Shown: piece after piece, positions 21,898-32,942 of the stretch
Position numbering within the stretch: the stretch's first letter is position 1
Layout: each line of letters begins with the position of its first letter
NCBI RefSeq assembly: GCF_016097555.1
Contig: NC_054704.1
Location: 97,699,351-97,763,350, forward strand
Source: Gigantopelta aegis
Lineage: Eukaryota; Mollusca; Gastropoda; Neomphalida; Peltospiridae
Direction of reading: 5' to 3'
DNA: 64,000 bases
The notes under the pieces: model-generated
The model's input: the letters and a program-made list of their open reading frames with translations, nothing else
Told to the model about the DNA's origin: nothing
Databases searched by the model: none
Position numbers and translations under genes: made by a program

Positions 21898-22691
21898 ACA
21901 AAATGTTTCAGTATTAAAAACGTTTATACAATGCCTACCTACCTTAAATAATCGATCTTACACAAAATGATTGTAACCGGAGGTCATACCAGATGTACCA
22001 ATATGTTTCTGAATCTTTAATGATCCCTACCCCTATATGACAATCAAACCTTTCCTATCATTTGTCGATTAACAAAATCAAATTGTGTGAAATAAATTGA
22101 TCTCTATTGTTCACTAGTTATTATTATGATCTTAATAAAACTGATCGCAAAAATAACCAGAAAATATTACCTGCATTTCTTTTGCGTTTTAGTATATACT
22201 TAATACTATAGTCTGTGATAAAACAAGCTCAACACATATTTAGTTTTTATAGATGACAACATTGGAAACGTAATACTTATGATATCGCCTTCAGACTTCG
22301 TGGAGGAGGGATACCCATCCATAGCCACCTATCTTCAATCATAAAAAGCAACACAAATAAATCTCACACGCTCAACCCTACAAGCAAAACAATTAAACTT
22401 ATTACTGTAAACATTTTTTATTGTTATTGTTTTTAAAAACAGGTACAGCAAAACATTCACAGATATTTGTATTGGACATGATTCCCACTACCGTCATAGT
22501 AAGTTAGTAACAATAATACACCTCACACAATCAGTTACATTCTAACATAATGTTACATTTCAGAATAAACAAGATCCCCCCCCCCCCAAACCCACCCCCC
22601 CAACAAACCCAACCCCAAAACAAAACAACCCCCAAAAAACAACCCCAACAACAAAAAAAACACAACAAAAACAACAACATACAGTTAAAAT
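21898..22691. other. No gene seen
   Basis: AT-rich, then C/A-rich low complexity (22575-22680) next to the SINE. Confidence 0.45.
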
Positions 22692-22998
22692 GTGCCTTGT
22701 TTAAAGATACGACAAAAGCACATTGATTTATTCATCATCGGCTATTGAATGTCAAACATTTGGTAATTCTGACTTAGTCATACGAGGAAACCCGCTACAT
22801 TTTTCCCCATTAGTAGCAAAGAATCTTTTTATATGCACCATCCCTCAGACAGGATAGCACATACCATGGCCGTTGATATACCAGTCGTGGTGCACTGGCT
22901 AAAACGAGAAACAGCCCAATGGATCCACTTACAAGGATCGATCCTAGACCGACCGCACATGAAGTGAGCACTTTACCACTAGGCTATGTCCTGTCCAT
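22692..22998 (-). mobile_element. SINE-A copy, near full length
   Basis: A tail (GCACATTGATTTATTCATCA), core (TTTATATGCACCATCCCTCA) and head (TTTACCACTAGGCTATGTCC) are all present on the minus strand. Confidence 0.87.
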
Positions 22999-23084
22999 TG
23001 AAACAAAATAACTAGACCAGTTTCAAATAGATCTATATGGTTATATCATTGTGCATGTTCTTATACAGGCTACACATTTTCGAA

Positions 23085-23192
23085 ACTATGTTAGCGCTAC
23101 GATATTGTAAAACTTCACTACGACACTCGCCATAGTCTAGTACGGTTTTACGATATCGTAGCGCCAAGACAGCTTTGAAAATATGGGTCCAG
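23085..23192. mobile_element. Foldback MITE related to the 3140-3190 fragment
   Basis: CGAAACTATGTTAGCGCTAC with GATATTGTAAAACTTCACTA is mirrored by GTTTTACGATATCGTAGCGC with CAAGACAGCTTTGAAAATAT; it ends GGGTCCAGG. The fragment next to the MITE at 3191 has the same end. Confidence 0.65.
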
Positions 23193-23527
23193 GACATTAA
23201 CCAGACCATAATTATGGATGTTGTTTTGCTGCATGACAGCCAGACATGCCAATCCCTAGCCAGAGGTGAGAACAATATTTCAGACAAACTGAGAGTAGCA
23301 AATGATGTCCGAACACCAATACAAATGAGACCAAATAACGCGGAACATTTTTCATCTAATTATTGGAATGATCTTCGCTATCAAATGTCTTTGTTAACAG
23401 TCCTCAGCTATGGTTAACAGTGTCTGGGTCCACTGTCCGATTTTCCTTTCAGCACCATGGTGTACGGCAAACTTTGACGAAATGGCGGTGTAAACCGTTC
23501 ACAAACATTCACCCTTAGAGAAATAAG
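23193..23527. other. No feature seen
   Basis: Mixed-composition sequence with two overlapping short frames and no recognisable domain. Confidence 0.4.
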
Positions 23528-23808
23528 CGCACGCCTGATGCGCGGTCGGTTTAAGATCGATCCCCGTCGGTGGGCCCATTGGGCTATTTCTCGTTCCAGC
23601 CAGTGCACCACGAGTGGCATACCAAAGGCTGTGGAATATGCTACCCTGTCTGTGGGATGGGGCATATAAAAGATCCCTTGCTACTAATAAAAAAATGTAG
23701 CGGGTTTCCTCTCTATGACTGTGTCAAAATGACCATATGTTTGACATCCAATAGCCGATTATTAATAAATCAATGCGTTCTAGAGGTGTCGTTAAACAAA
23801 ACAAATCT
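23528..23808 (+). mobile_element. SINE-A copy lacking the first head bases
   Basis: From CGCCTGATGCGCGGTCGGTT through GATCGATCCCCGTCGGTGGG, the core and the tail TGTCGTTAAACAAAACAAAT. Confidence 0.87.
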
Positions 23809-24075
23809 TGGAGAAATAATCTCGAATCCTTTGTTTCAACCCCTGCGCGTGCTGTAACCTCACCGTGGTGCAGGGGTGTAACATTCTCTTTGAGAATGGC
23901 CAATACAGCACAAATACCCTTGTTTTCTTCGAGATACAATTGAAATTTTGAGTAAAAGTCAGTATCTATCTGTGATATTTGTATTTTTGAACAGTTCTTT
24001 ACACTGTGTTTTTATTTAAATCTTGAAATTTTATATTGATGATGATCATCACTTTATTTGTTTGCATTACCATAG

Positions 24076-24137
24076 TTTGTCACCCAATAGCCGATGTATT
24101 TTTCGTGCTGGGGTGTCGTTAAACATTCATTCATTCC
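24076..24137. mobile_element. Short E element
   Basis: GTCACCCAATAGCCGATGTA then CGTGCTGGGGTGTCGTTAAA; inverse orientation to the copy at 16021. Confidence 0.55.
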
Positions 24138-24469
24138 TTTTTTCAAACACAAACTGTCATTGGTCAGTAACAGCAAAAGACTGAGTTACGCTATTTTTAG
24201 CTCAAAATAACGCATGTTACAAACGAAGAAGAAAATTGGCCGACTCCAGGCCCCATGGTTTTAAAACGTTTAGACCCATAATGAAAAGGGCCTTTTAACT
24301 GTAAAACATGTTTTAAAAGAATAAAACGATGTTTTAACAAAAAATAATATTTATAAACCTGTTTTAACTTTAAAACGCTGCTCATACTAAAACTTGTTTA
24401 TACATCCTAATTTATGAAAGCGTTTTAATGCTAAAACATGTTTCAACATGCCCCAAGATGTGTTTTAGA

Positions 24470-24853
24470 CTCAAAACACACTAGGTCTGGGTCTGGCAAG
24501 TATGGTGCCAGTTCAAAATAATACGCATTGAATGTGACAAAACACACCGCGTCTGTGCCGACGTCAACTACAGATCTGGCAACAGACGTCATAGAACATA
24601 TATTTTTACACTGCCAGACTGTCAGCTGCACAGTGTTCGAACCTTACTCGTTAATTTTTCTTACTAACCAACAGGAAAGGTAAATATTAATCAATGTGGA
24701 TTTTTCATACTTATTGTTGGTGTTTATTGAAGTAAAAATATGAACGCATTAATATATGATAACACGTTACAGTTATAGACCCAGACGTCAAAATACACCT
24801 GTCTTTGCCACACTCGACAAACACAGACCCAGCCAGACCCGATGTGTTTTGGG
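24470..24853. mobile_element. MITE with imperfect ~22-bp inverted ends
   Basis: Left CTCAAAACACACTAGGTCTG mirrors right CAGACCCGATGTGTTTTGGG. The neighbouring stretch 24255-24450 is full of TTTTAAAAC-type palindromes and may be another degraded foldback. Confidence 0.65.
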
Positions 24854-25865
24854 CCAAATGTTTGGCACCTTTAGATATTAAAGATGGAGGTTCTGCAACA
24901 GCTACACAAAATTCACCATGATCGATATGATAAATTTGCCGTCCAGTGGCAAAACTTGATTTGAGAATAAATAAATAAGTTATGCCTGATTAAGAATCAA
25001 TCGACTGCACTAAGGAGATAGTTGCTTAAACACCAATGACTATTACATGACTATTAAAATTCACGAATATGTTAATTTTGGGTGGGGAATTTGGTCACTG
25101 CAGGAGATAAGTTCTGATGATGAAGATGCCACTGGTAAAACAAGCTAACTATAGTTCAGTTTGCATAAACCTGAGCATAACCTATTAACTTTGAAGAATT
25201 ATCTCACATCTCACCAAAAAACGTCAGCTATTGTTTTAAAGACTGGATAGCAGAACTATGAGCGTAGATGAGGATGACTCGTGTACCAGGTTGTCAGATC
25301 TACGAGTATTGTAGAATGTGATGTTTCGCTGTATCATAAATACTGTCCACACTGTGACCGACTTGGTGAGCGAAGCAATAGAATAACCGACATACAGATA
25401 TCACGCTGTCCCATCTAAACGTCAAGTCTTGAAGTCTCTCATAATTCCACAGATGTTACGCACAATGTTCGTTCTTATACAATAATGTTTGCGTCCCATT
25501 ACCTTAAATCTCCTGTAACAATGTATCGTCTGTGCTCTTTATGGACAAATACTTCGGAACGTACAGTTATGTTTTATGCCTCAAATTAATTCCAGAACAT
25601 TTGCCTATATGGATTTACAACTAAATAACATGAATCAATCCACATTAATTATTTACACGAGACAAAAACATTGCAAAACGTCGAAAACGCTATGTAGACC
25701 GGTAACATTTGCAAAACACGTTTTATACTAATTTTCGTTATGAACGTGGGAAAATGCTCGAAAATGTGTCCACAATATCACCTGAAAATGACGTAACCAA
25801 AGTAACTGCTAAGTAGATGACTTTACACATAATTAGGAGTGGCTTGTGTCGGTTTTGCTGTTTTA

Positions 25866-25896
<31 letters not shown>

Positions 25897-26227
25897 GTTG
25901 TTGAACTTTGTGAATCAGTTCACATGGAGAGACGGAAATAAAGAAAATGTCTCTCTGTCCTGATTACCGCTGAAAGCAATTCGTGAGTGGGTGACATCGT
26001 AACTGAATATATGCACCGAGCTCGGTCTGGTGCATAGTAATGTTTGTTAAGCCAGTTTTGTGAAATGTCATTCCTTCAGGTGAAGTGGAAACAATGTATC
26101 GTCTGTGCTCTTTATGGACAAAGCATATATAGCACTTATTCCTGAAAGCAATAACGACCGTGTCAAAATATTTATTTTATCCGGTTCTATGCAGATATAC
26201 GATATTTACTGCGAGTGCTGGTCTGTC

Positions 26228-26230
<3 letters not shown>
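24854..26230. other. No gene seen; one dispersed direct repeat
   Basis: AT-rich. AATGTATCGTCTGTGCTCTT plus TATGGACAAA occurs at about 25520 and again at about 26093. A (TTA)n tract occupies 25866-25897. Confidence 0.5.

Positions 26231-26294
<64 letters not shown>
26231..26294. repeat. (TA)n microsatellite
   Basis: About 32 TA units without interruption. Confidence 0.97.
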
Positions 26295-26296
<2 letters not shown>

Positions 26297-26376
26297 GATT
26301 TAAATAATTATTGACATGGAGAATAATGGTTAAAAATAAATAAATGACTTTTTTGCATTTAATTCATTTAAGGATT

Positions 26377-26768
26377 GTCTGTTATTTCTTTTACATTCAT
26401 CGGGTATAACAAGAAAGAATCATCCGTAAATCGTGTGAATCGGCGAAGCCGTTCTCAAATATGTTTGCTGATGATTTGTTTTGTTCATACCCAGATGAAC
26501 GTTAAAGCGTTATTGAGCGTTATTGTTTGTGGACCAAAAATAATTCAAAATAAAATATGAAGGGTTTTTTGTTTTTTTATTATTATTTGCAAGTATGATT
26601 CAAATTTTATTATAATTATGCACTGTCTGTTATTTCTTTTACGTTCATCTGGGTATGAACAAAAACAAAAATCATCCACAAACTTATGTGAACGGCTTCG
26701 CCGATTTACAGTTTGCGGATGATTTATTTTGGTTCATATCTCGAGGAACGTAAAATAAATAACAGAAT
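26377..26768. mobile_element. Two adjacent copies of a palindromic MITE
   Basis: Copy one is about 26377-26515 and copy two 26625-26768. Each begins GTCTGTTATTTCTTTTAC and folds back on itself through TCATC...GATGA arms around a centre with CGGCGAAGCCG or CGGCTTCGCCG. The centres are inverted relative to each other, as expected of a palindrome. Confidence 0.75.
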
Positions 26769-26884
26769 CTTTAAATACATAATTTATATTTATATAGTTA
26801 TATTTTCGTTCATTTTTCGTTTTTGATTAAAGAATGGAATTTTCCCTTTAATTCATCGTGGCAGACTAGTGTATTCTTGATTTT

Positions 26885-27003
26885 GTTTTCAAGAAGTCTG
26901 ACACTTTAATGCCATGACAACACCATACAAATTGCATGCGTGTTATGTTATTAAAATTTTAAGGCTAGACTGTAGTTTTATAAGGACGTGCCCTGGGCTT
27001 CAT
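26885..27003. mobile_element. Half of a family I MITE
   Basis: GCCATGACAACACCATACAA through GTTTTATAAGGACGTGCCCT resembles the right half of the element at 31622-31817. Confidence 0.6.
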
Positions 27004-27521
27004 TCAGTGATAACACTCAATACGAACATTCGTGAATAGTTGGGTTGATTCCTGACTTATTCATTTATTTAATTAATACAAAGCGCGGAAACCATTTGTT
27101 CAACGTTTCTTTGACTGAACTAGTTTGTCTCCCCCATCTCAACTGTTCAAAAACCTATTTTGTGTATCACAGGGCATAGCATTTTTCACATGACCGTAGC
27201 AGTGTAGAAAAAGCCAATTTGGCGTAGGAAATTAAGTTTAAAATGTAGCATTATAGTAGTGGGTAGGGTTCTTTATTTTTTAAATAATAATAAGAAATTT
27301 AAAAAATGGACATATTTAATGAAACATTTTTGACTTTACAGTATTAATAACTTTGTTTCCAGCTGCATGTAATATAACTTAAAGAAACAAAAGAAAACAA
27401 AACACAAAAAAAAAACCCACCAAAAAAACAAAAACAAAAAAACGAAAAACTAAATTACATATTAATTACAATTGTCACTAAAGAGGTGCTCAAACTGGAT
27501 TTACCTGGCTTTATACACGAG
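27004..27521. other. No gene seen; A-rich patch
   Basis: Includes a CAAAA-rich low-complexity stretch at 27380-27450. Confidence 0.45.
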
Positions 27522-27775
27522 GAGTCCATTTCACAAAACATTGTAAGTTTACGTCTGCCACTAGCAATTACACCAGGGATACATTTACATGTTTGGCATC
27601 TATTTCATTAAGACATTTTACATCATTAAGGACAAAACAAACTGAAATATGAGCACTTCTAACTATATTTGTTGTACACTAATAGTAATAAGAATTGTGG
27701 TTTAATCATAGATTTATGTTTATGTGTAAAACTATGTGTAAAACTAGGCGTACGATGTTTTGTGAAAGTGGGCCC
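27522..27775. mobile_element. MITE (family J), first copy
   Basis: The ends AGTCCATTTCACAAAACATT and GATGTTTTGTGAAAGTGGGC are inverted repeats. Internal GTTTGGCATCTATTTCAT and TAACTATATTTGTTGTAC match the copy at 49507-49769. Confidence 0.8.
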
Positions 27776-27915
27776 AGAGACTTGTAAACACACTAAGTTA
27801 CTGCGAGTATTTTGAGCATCAACATGAAGTTATTACATAATCTTAACTGTTAAACAAGTGTCATTAAGCTGATGCACCTTTCTATGTTTACTTTACACAA
27901 GATCTGAAGACAACT

Positions 27916-27990
27916 CAGGGCCATAGCTAGCGGAGGGGAAGGGGGGGGGGGCAAAACAAAAACAAACAAAAAATCCTAGCTACGGCCTTG
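27916..27990. mobile_element. Tiny foldback element
   Basis: CAGGGCCATAGCTAG and CTAGCTACGGCCTTG are inverted ends around a poly-G and CAAA-rich centre. Confidence 0.6.
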
Positions 27991-28322
27991 CAACTTTAGT
28001 CCTTGATTAAAATTCTTCAACAAATTTCAACATTAAGCTAATTAATATATCATATTTCACGACATTAGCATAAAATAATACCCATAAAACTGTATGCTAT
28101 ACTAAAAATGTATAATAAAGACAAAACATTGCTATTTAGCAGTCAAAATCAATGTCTATAAAATGATGTAATAAATATAACTGTAAGTTGAAAAATTAAC
28201 AATAATTGAGCAATATACTGGCAAAATACCAAGACATGCTGAAAACAAAGCAGAAAACATTATAATAACCGGGTTGGTAACACTGAAATAAAAATTTACC
28301 ACTGGCTACATCCTGCCCTTTT

Positions 28323-28760
28323 ATGAAAAAGAGACAACTCTTAATTAGGGACAATAGATGTTATCAAAGAGTTATATCCCTTATTTTAGCATCAATTCAT
28401 AAAATAAATAAATTTCCATTTCCTTTGTCTTTAACAGACGATAAACAGTTCAGATTTCATGAGTATGAATTACTATTTTATTTATTTATTAACAAAAAAT
28501 GTATGAAATAATATACATAAAAACCACCAGATTTCTGTGGAATTAAATGTCCTGTCTATCATAAATGTTTCCAGTGCACTGTGGTGAACATCCACAGGTG
28601 CAACTACAAACCAAGTTTCATTGATCTAGGACTTACAGTTTGTGAGAAATATATCCAAATAGGAAACTTTAATAGAAATGTTTGGGCCATCACCGATGCT
28701 GTTGGAAAAGTAATACCTATATCTCACCTTTGTACAGGTGAGACAAACATAGTACTTACA
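28323..28760. repeat. Dispersed repeat (family K), first copy
   Basis: GGAATTAAATGTCCTGTCTA, then TGCAACTACAAACCAAGTTT and GATCTAGGACTTACAGTTTG recur in altered form at 30690-30930 (GCGGAATTAAATGTATTGCC, AGGTGCAACTAAAAATCAGG, TGATCTAGAACTTATAGTTT). Both copies are decayed; the frames are not convincing genes. Confidence 0.55.
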
Positions 28761-28762
28761 TG

Positions 28763-29488
28763 ATACACTGCTCTGTACATTGCATGCACTACATCTACTA
28801 ACTGTAGTATGTGTATAAACCATACACTGCTCTGTACATTGCATGCACTACATGTACTAACTGTAGTATGTGTATAAACCATACACTGCTCTGTACACTG
28901 CATGCACTACATGTACTAACTGTAGTATGTGTATAAACCATACACTGCTCTGTACACTGCATGCACTACATCTACTAACTGTAGTATGTGTATAAACCAT
29001 ACACTGCTCTGTACATTGCATGCACTACATGTACTAACTGTAGTATGTGTATAAACCATACACTGCTCTGTACACTGCATGCACTACATGTACTAACTGT
29101 AGTATGTGTATAAACCATACACTGCTCTGTACACTGCATGCACTACATGTACTAACTGTAGTATGTGTATAAACCATACACTGCACTACATGTACTAACT
29201 GTAGTATGTGTATAAACCATACACTGCTCTGTACACTGCATGCACTACATGTACTAACTGTAGTATGTGTATAAACCATACACTGCACTACATGTACTAA
29301 CTGTAGTATGTGTATAAACCATACACTGCTCTGTACACTGCATGCACTACATGTACTAACTGTAGTATGTGTATAAACCATACACTGCACTACATGTACT
29401 AACTGTAGTATGTGTATAAACCATACACTGCTCTGTACACTGCATGCACTACATGTACTAACTGTAGTATGTGTATAAACCATACACT
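28763..29488. repeat. 59-bp minisatellite with 102-bp higher-order units
   Basis: The 59-bp unit contains ATACACTGCTCTGTACACTG, CATGCACTACATGTACTAAC and TGTAGTATGTGTATAAACC. From about 29160 a 43-bp deleted version alternates with the 59-bp form, giving 102-bp units. These are divisible by three, so the minus frame 29034-29483 stays open by repetition only. Confidence 0.95.
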
Positions 29489-29680
29489 GCTATGATGGCA
29501 TACACTAACGATACAATATATTACATTTATATTACCTGTTCTTTTAGTGCATTAGCACACAGCATAATGCACTGCATTTACACTACAACATACTTACACT
29601 GTACTATTACTAGAAAGCATACATTAACAGTGTCTACATGTACAATACTACATTTATAATATTTGTCATTATAGCATATT

Positions 29681-29967
29681 GGGATGTGACGTAGCCCAGT
29701 GGTAAAGTGGTAAAGAGCACGCCTGTCGGTGGGCCCATAGGGCAATTTCTCATTTCAACCAGTACACCACGACTGGTACATCAAAGGCTGTGGTATATGC
29801 TATCCTGTCAATGGGATGGTGCATATAAAAGATGCCTTGCTACTAATGGAAAAATGTAGCGGGTATCCTCTCTATGACTGTGTCAAAATGGCCATATGTT
29901 TGACATCCAATAGCCGATGATTAATAAATCAATGTGCTCTAGTGATGTCATTAAACAAAACAAACTT
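29681..29967 (+). mobile_element. SINE-A copy with altered head
   Basis: Head GTGACGTAGCCCAGTGGTAA with a duplicated GTGGTAAA and a deletion of the B-box part; core and A tail complete. Confidence 0.85.
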
Positions 29968-30073
29968 CTTCTTTTTTTATAGCATATTTGACATAAATAG
30001 GTTATGGCATTCAAAGTCAGTAAAGTTGTGATGTTTGGCATGAATATGGCATAAAAAAGGAAAAAAAAGAAAG

Positions 30074-30388
30074 AAATGTTTTATTTAACGATGCACTCAA
30101 CACATTGTATTTACGGTTATATGGCGTCGGACATATGGTTAAGGACCACACAGATATTTAGAGAGGAAACCTGCATCGCCACTTTATGGCCTACTCTTTT
30201 TGATTAGCAGCAAGGGATCTTTTATAGGCACCATCCCACAGACAGGGTAGTTAATACCACAGCCTTTGATATACCAGCTGTGGTGCACTGGCTGGAACGA
30301 GAAATAGCCCAATGGGCCAACAGACGGGGATCGATCCCAGACAGACCGTGCATCAAGCGAGCGCTTTACCACGGGCTACGTCCCACCA
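30074..30388 (-). mobile_element. SINE-B copy, full length
   Basis: B tail (ATGTTTTATTTAACGATGCA), core and head (CTTTACCACGGGCTACGTCC) on the minus strand. Confidence 0.9.
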
Positions 30389-30689
30389 CTACATAAAAAA
30401 GGAAGACATACAGATGGATCAAGCTTGGTAAAACAAAACGAAGCCACAGTTTATTCACTTCTATGTCAATAACACATTTCGTTGTAACCTTAATTTAAAA
30501 AAAAGGAAAGAAATCTTGTTAGACATGATACTGACAGAACTCAAATTTGTGAAGGTCCTGCGAAAAATATGTAAGTTGCACCATTACGACCAACACATTT
30601 CAAAAACTGTAAATGCTCTCTTATACAACTATGGCACAATTAAATATGAAATACCGGTACTGTGATGTGAAATGTGAAATATTAAAACA

Positions 30690-30930
30690 TGAGTTACGCG
30701 GAATTAAATGTATTGCCTACCATAAACATATTCAGTTTTGCTCTAGTAATGCAAAAGCTATGATTAATTTAGTTCTTAAAAAACTCAACTTTAAAAAAAT
30801 AAAATAAAAATTAAAAATATTTTTTTATATTAACATTAAAAAAAAAAAATGCACTGAGATCAATATTCATAGGTGCAACTAAAAATCAGGTGTCATTGAT
30901 CTAGAACTTATAGTTTGTAAAAAAAAACAA
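30690..30930. repeat. Dispersed repeat (family K), second copy
   Basis: See the copy at 28323-28760. A-rich expansions separate the matching blocks here. Confidence 0.5.
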
Positions 30931-31621
30931 GGACCTAAATGTAAAAATTATAATTTAATTATTTTTTTAAAACACAAAGGTTGACGCTATTGCCTTTTAA
31001 CTTTGTCAAGTGAAGACAAAAAGTTGATAAATTATTGCGGTAATAATTTGCCTGAAATATTGAACTATTTCACAGATACATGTAAGTTGAGTAAATGTTT
31101 TCTAAAACAATGTAGAGGACATGAAAAATTTGAATAGGTAAATAAAACAAAATCAGATTACAATCTTGTTATGAAAAACAGTTTTCTAACTCAAATAAAA
31201 TAAATGTGGAAACAATTTTTTATAACAAACATATTTACTGAATATAAGATTTGCTTGAGCAACAGAGTGATACAAGGCGATAACACAATTTAAAACCTTC
31301 CATTGCCATGTATGCGCAATGTTAGACTTTTCAAAGATTTCAATTTCAGTAATCACTATAGAACTTTTAAGAATTCACAAAAATCCTATGAAGACATCAA
31401 ATGCAGTTTTATTGTGTGTTTTTTTTCAATAAATATTTGAAGATAAATATTTTCTGGTGTGTTTCAGTGAATGAATGTTTAACAACACCATAGCACAAAA
31501 ACAAATACAAGAGGACAGGGCTCGAACTTAATGACTGCAATTGCCATTGTTGAGATATACATTGCTGTAAGTAGAGAACAATTAAATAAAGTTCCTTTGT
31601 GTCAAAATATATACACCAGAC
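30931..31621. other. No gene seen
   Basis: AT-rich. It includes an E fragment at 31467-31500. Confidence 0.45.
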
Positions 31622-31817
31622 AAATAATGGAAGATAATGTACACCAGGGCCCGTACTTATAAAACGTTTAGAGTCTAGACTCGAGACTCTAATAGAGTTT
31701 GATACAGTAATGTCATGAAAACGCCATGCAAATTGTATGTGTGTGACGTCATTAGAGATGGAGTCTGGACTCAGTTTTATAAGCATGGGCCCTGGTGTAC
31801 GTTATCTGCCATTATTT
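31622..31817. mobile_element. MITE (family I) with 44-bp inverted ends
   Basis: The left end AAATAATGGAAGATAATGTA followed by CACCAGGGCCC mirrors the right end GGGCCCTGGTGTACGTTATC followed by TGCCATTATTT. The inner CTTATAAAAC / GTTTTATAAG also pair. Few mismatches suggest a fairly young copy. Confidence 0.8.
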
Positions 31818-32538
31818 AACATTAGCATTTACACATTTGAAATGTCTTCATACAGCAAAATATCCTTTCAGTCATGTTTATTTACTGAAAATGTCATTTT
31901 TTAAACAACTGCCAAAGGCAGGCTCAACCTTGCCGTCAGTGGGCCATTTCACCTGTGGCATTTCATTACAAAATTACCATGGGAGACAAATTCTTAAGTT
32001 CGAGTCCTGTGAGGGGCCTAATTGACTAAACTCGCACAACTTTCCAATTTTGCAGTGCCATGCAAAAAGACTTGCAAGGACAATGCAATATTGCTTAAGA
32101 CTAATAACAGAGCGTAAGTGAAGAGTTCCGTAGATTAGGCCTCACATACTGTCAAACAAAGGTGAGAAAAATGGTATGTTTGAGGTAATTTCATGTTTAA
32201 TCCACCAAGTTGATTGTCCATGGCAACAATATAAATTATAATGAACAAGAAATCATTAATTAAAGATTTTCACAACCTCATTTCGAAATTAATTTTGAAA
32301 ATGGATGACTAATGCCAACAAAAAGGTACTGGCCTCATTTTAGTATGCACCAAAAAATTATTAGTAAAAGAGTTCACTGCTTTCTAAGATAAAATAAAAA
32401 TATATACTGTAAATATACCACATTAATTCAAAAAACCTGTATCAAAATGTCACTGTTAAAACATTTACAAAACATAATAGTAATTTACAAGATTTGATCA
32501 CCACAGTAGTTAGTTCTTCACAAACATATATATATATA
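31818..32538 (-). other. 3' flank of the FAAH gene, no feature fixed
   Basis: AT-rich. The nearest AATAAA on the minus strand lies near 31877-31882 and an ATTAAA near 32196-32201. I cannot decide which, if either, is the polyadenylation signal of the FAAH gene. Confidence 0.35.
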
Positions 32539-32730
32539 TCTACTGTTAAAACCTGTTGGGTTGAACCCCGTCGGTGCTCGAGAAAGTGTTCAACCCACTG
32601 GGTAGTTCGACCTAACCATTCGGTCAACATCATGAAAGTGTAACTCGGGACTTCGTTTTTGATTTGCGCACTGCGGTGTATTCGACCCTTCCGAGTTCAA
32701 TCCAACGAGATCCTACTGTATAATATTTTA
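32539..32730. mobile_element. MITE inside the likely FAAH 3' UTR
   Basis: TACTGTTAAAACCTGTTGGG with TTGAAC on the left and GTTCAATCCAACGAGATCCT with ACTGTA on the right form inverted ends of about 26 bp. It begins roughly 95 bases after the FAAH stop codon. Confidence 0.65.
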
Positions 32731-32825
32731 TATACATGACTTTAAATACTGATGTAGTACATAAAACCTGTTGGTATACAACATGTTCTCTCTCTCTCAA
32801 AGTCTTGTCTGTCTGTTCCTCCATC

Positions 32826-32942
32826 CTACTTGAAGTTGACAGCTGTCTCAATTTCCTTCATCACACGCAACACGACCTCCTCCTGGAACGGTAGTGCTGC
32901 ACACTGGACGGCCACAGGCAATCCTACGGAACCTTGACACAA
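32826..32942 (-). CDS. FAAH: FAAH exon 16 (C-terminus and stop)
   Basis: 39 codons with TAG at 32828-32826: GSVGLPVAVQCAALPFQEEV then VLRVMKEIETAVNFK. The GLPV-x-VQC motif is a hallmark of the FAAH C-terminus. Confidence 0.95.
   Translation of the reverse strand: MCQGSVGLPVAVQCAALPFQEEVVLRVMKEIETAVNFK

Noticed and set aside
29034..29483. 149-codon minus frame with a 34-residue repeat
   Set aside because: Explained by the 102-bp higher-order minisatellite.
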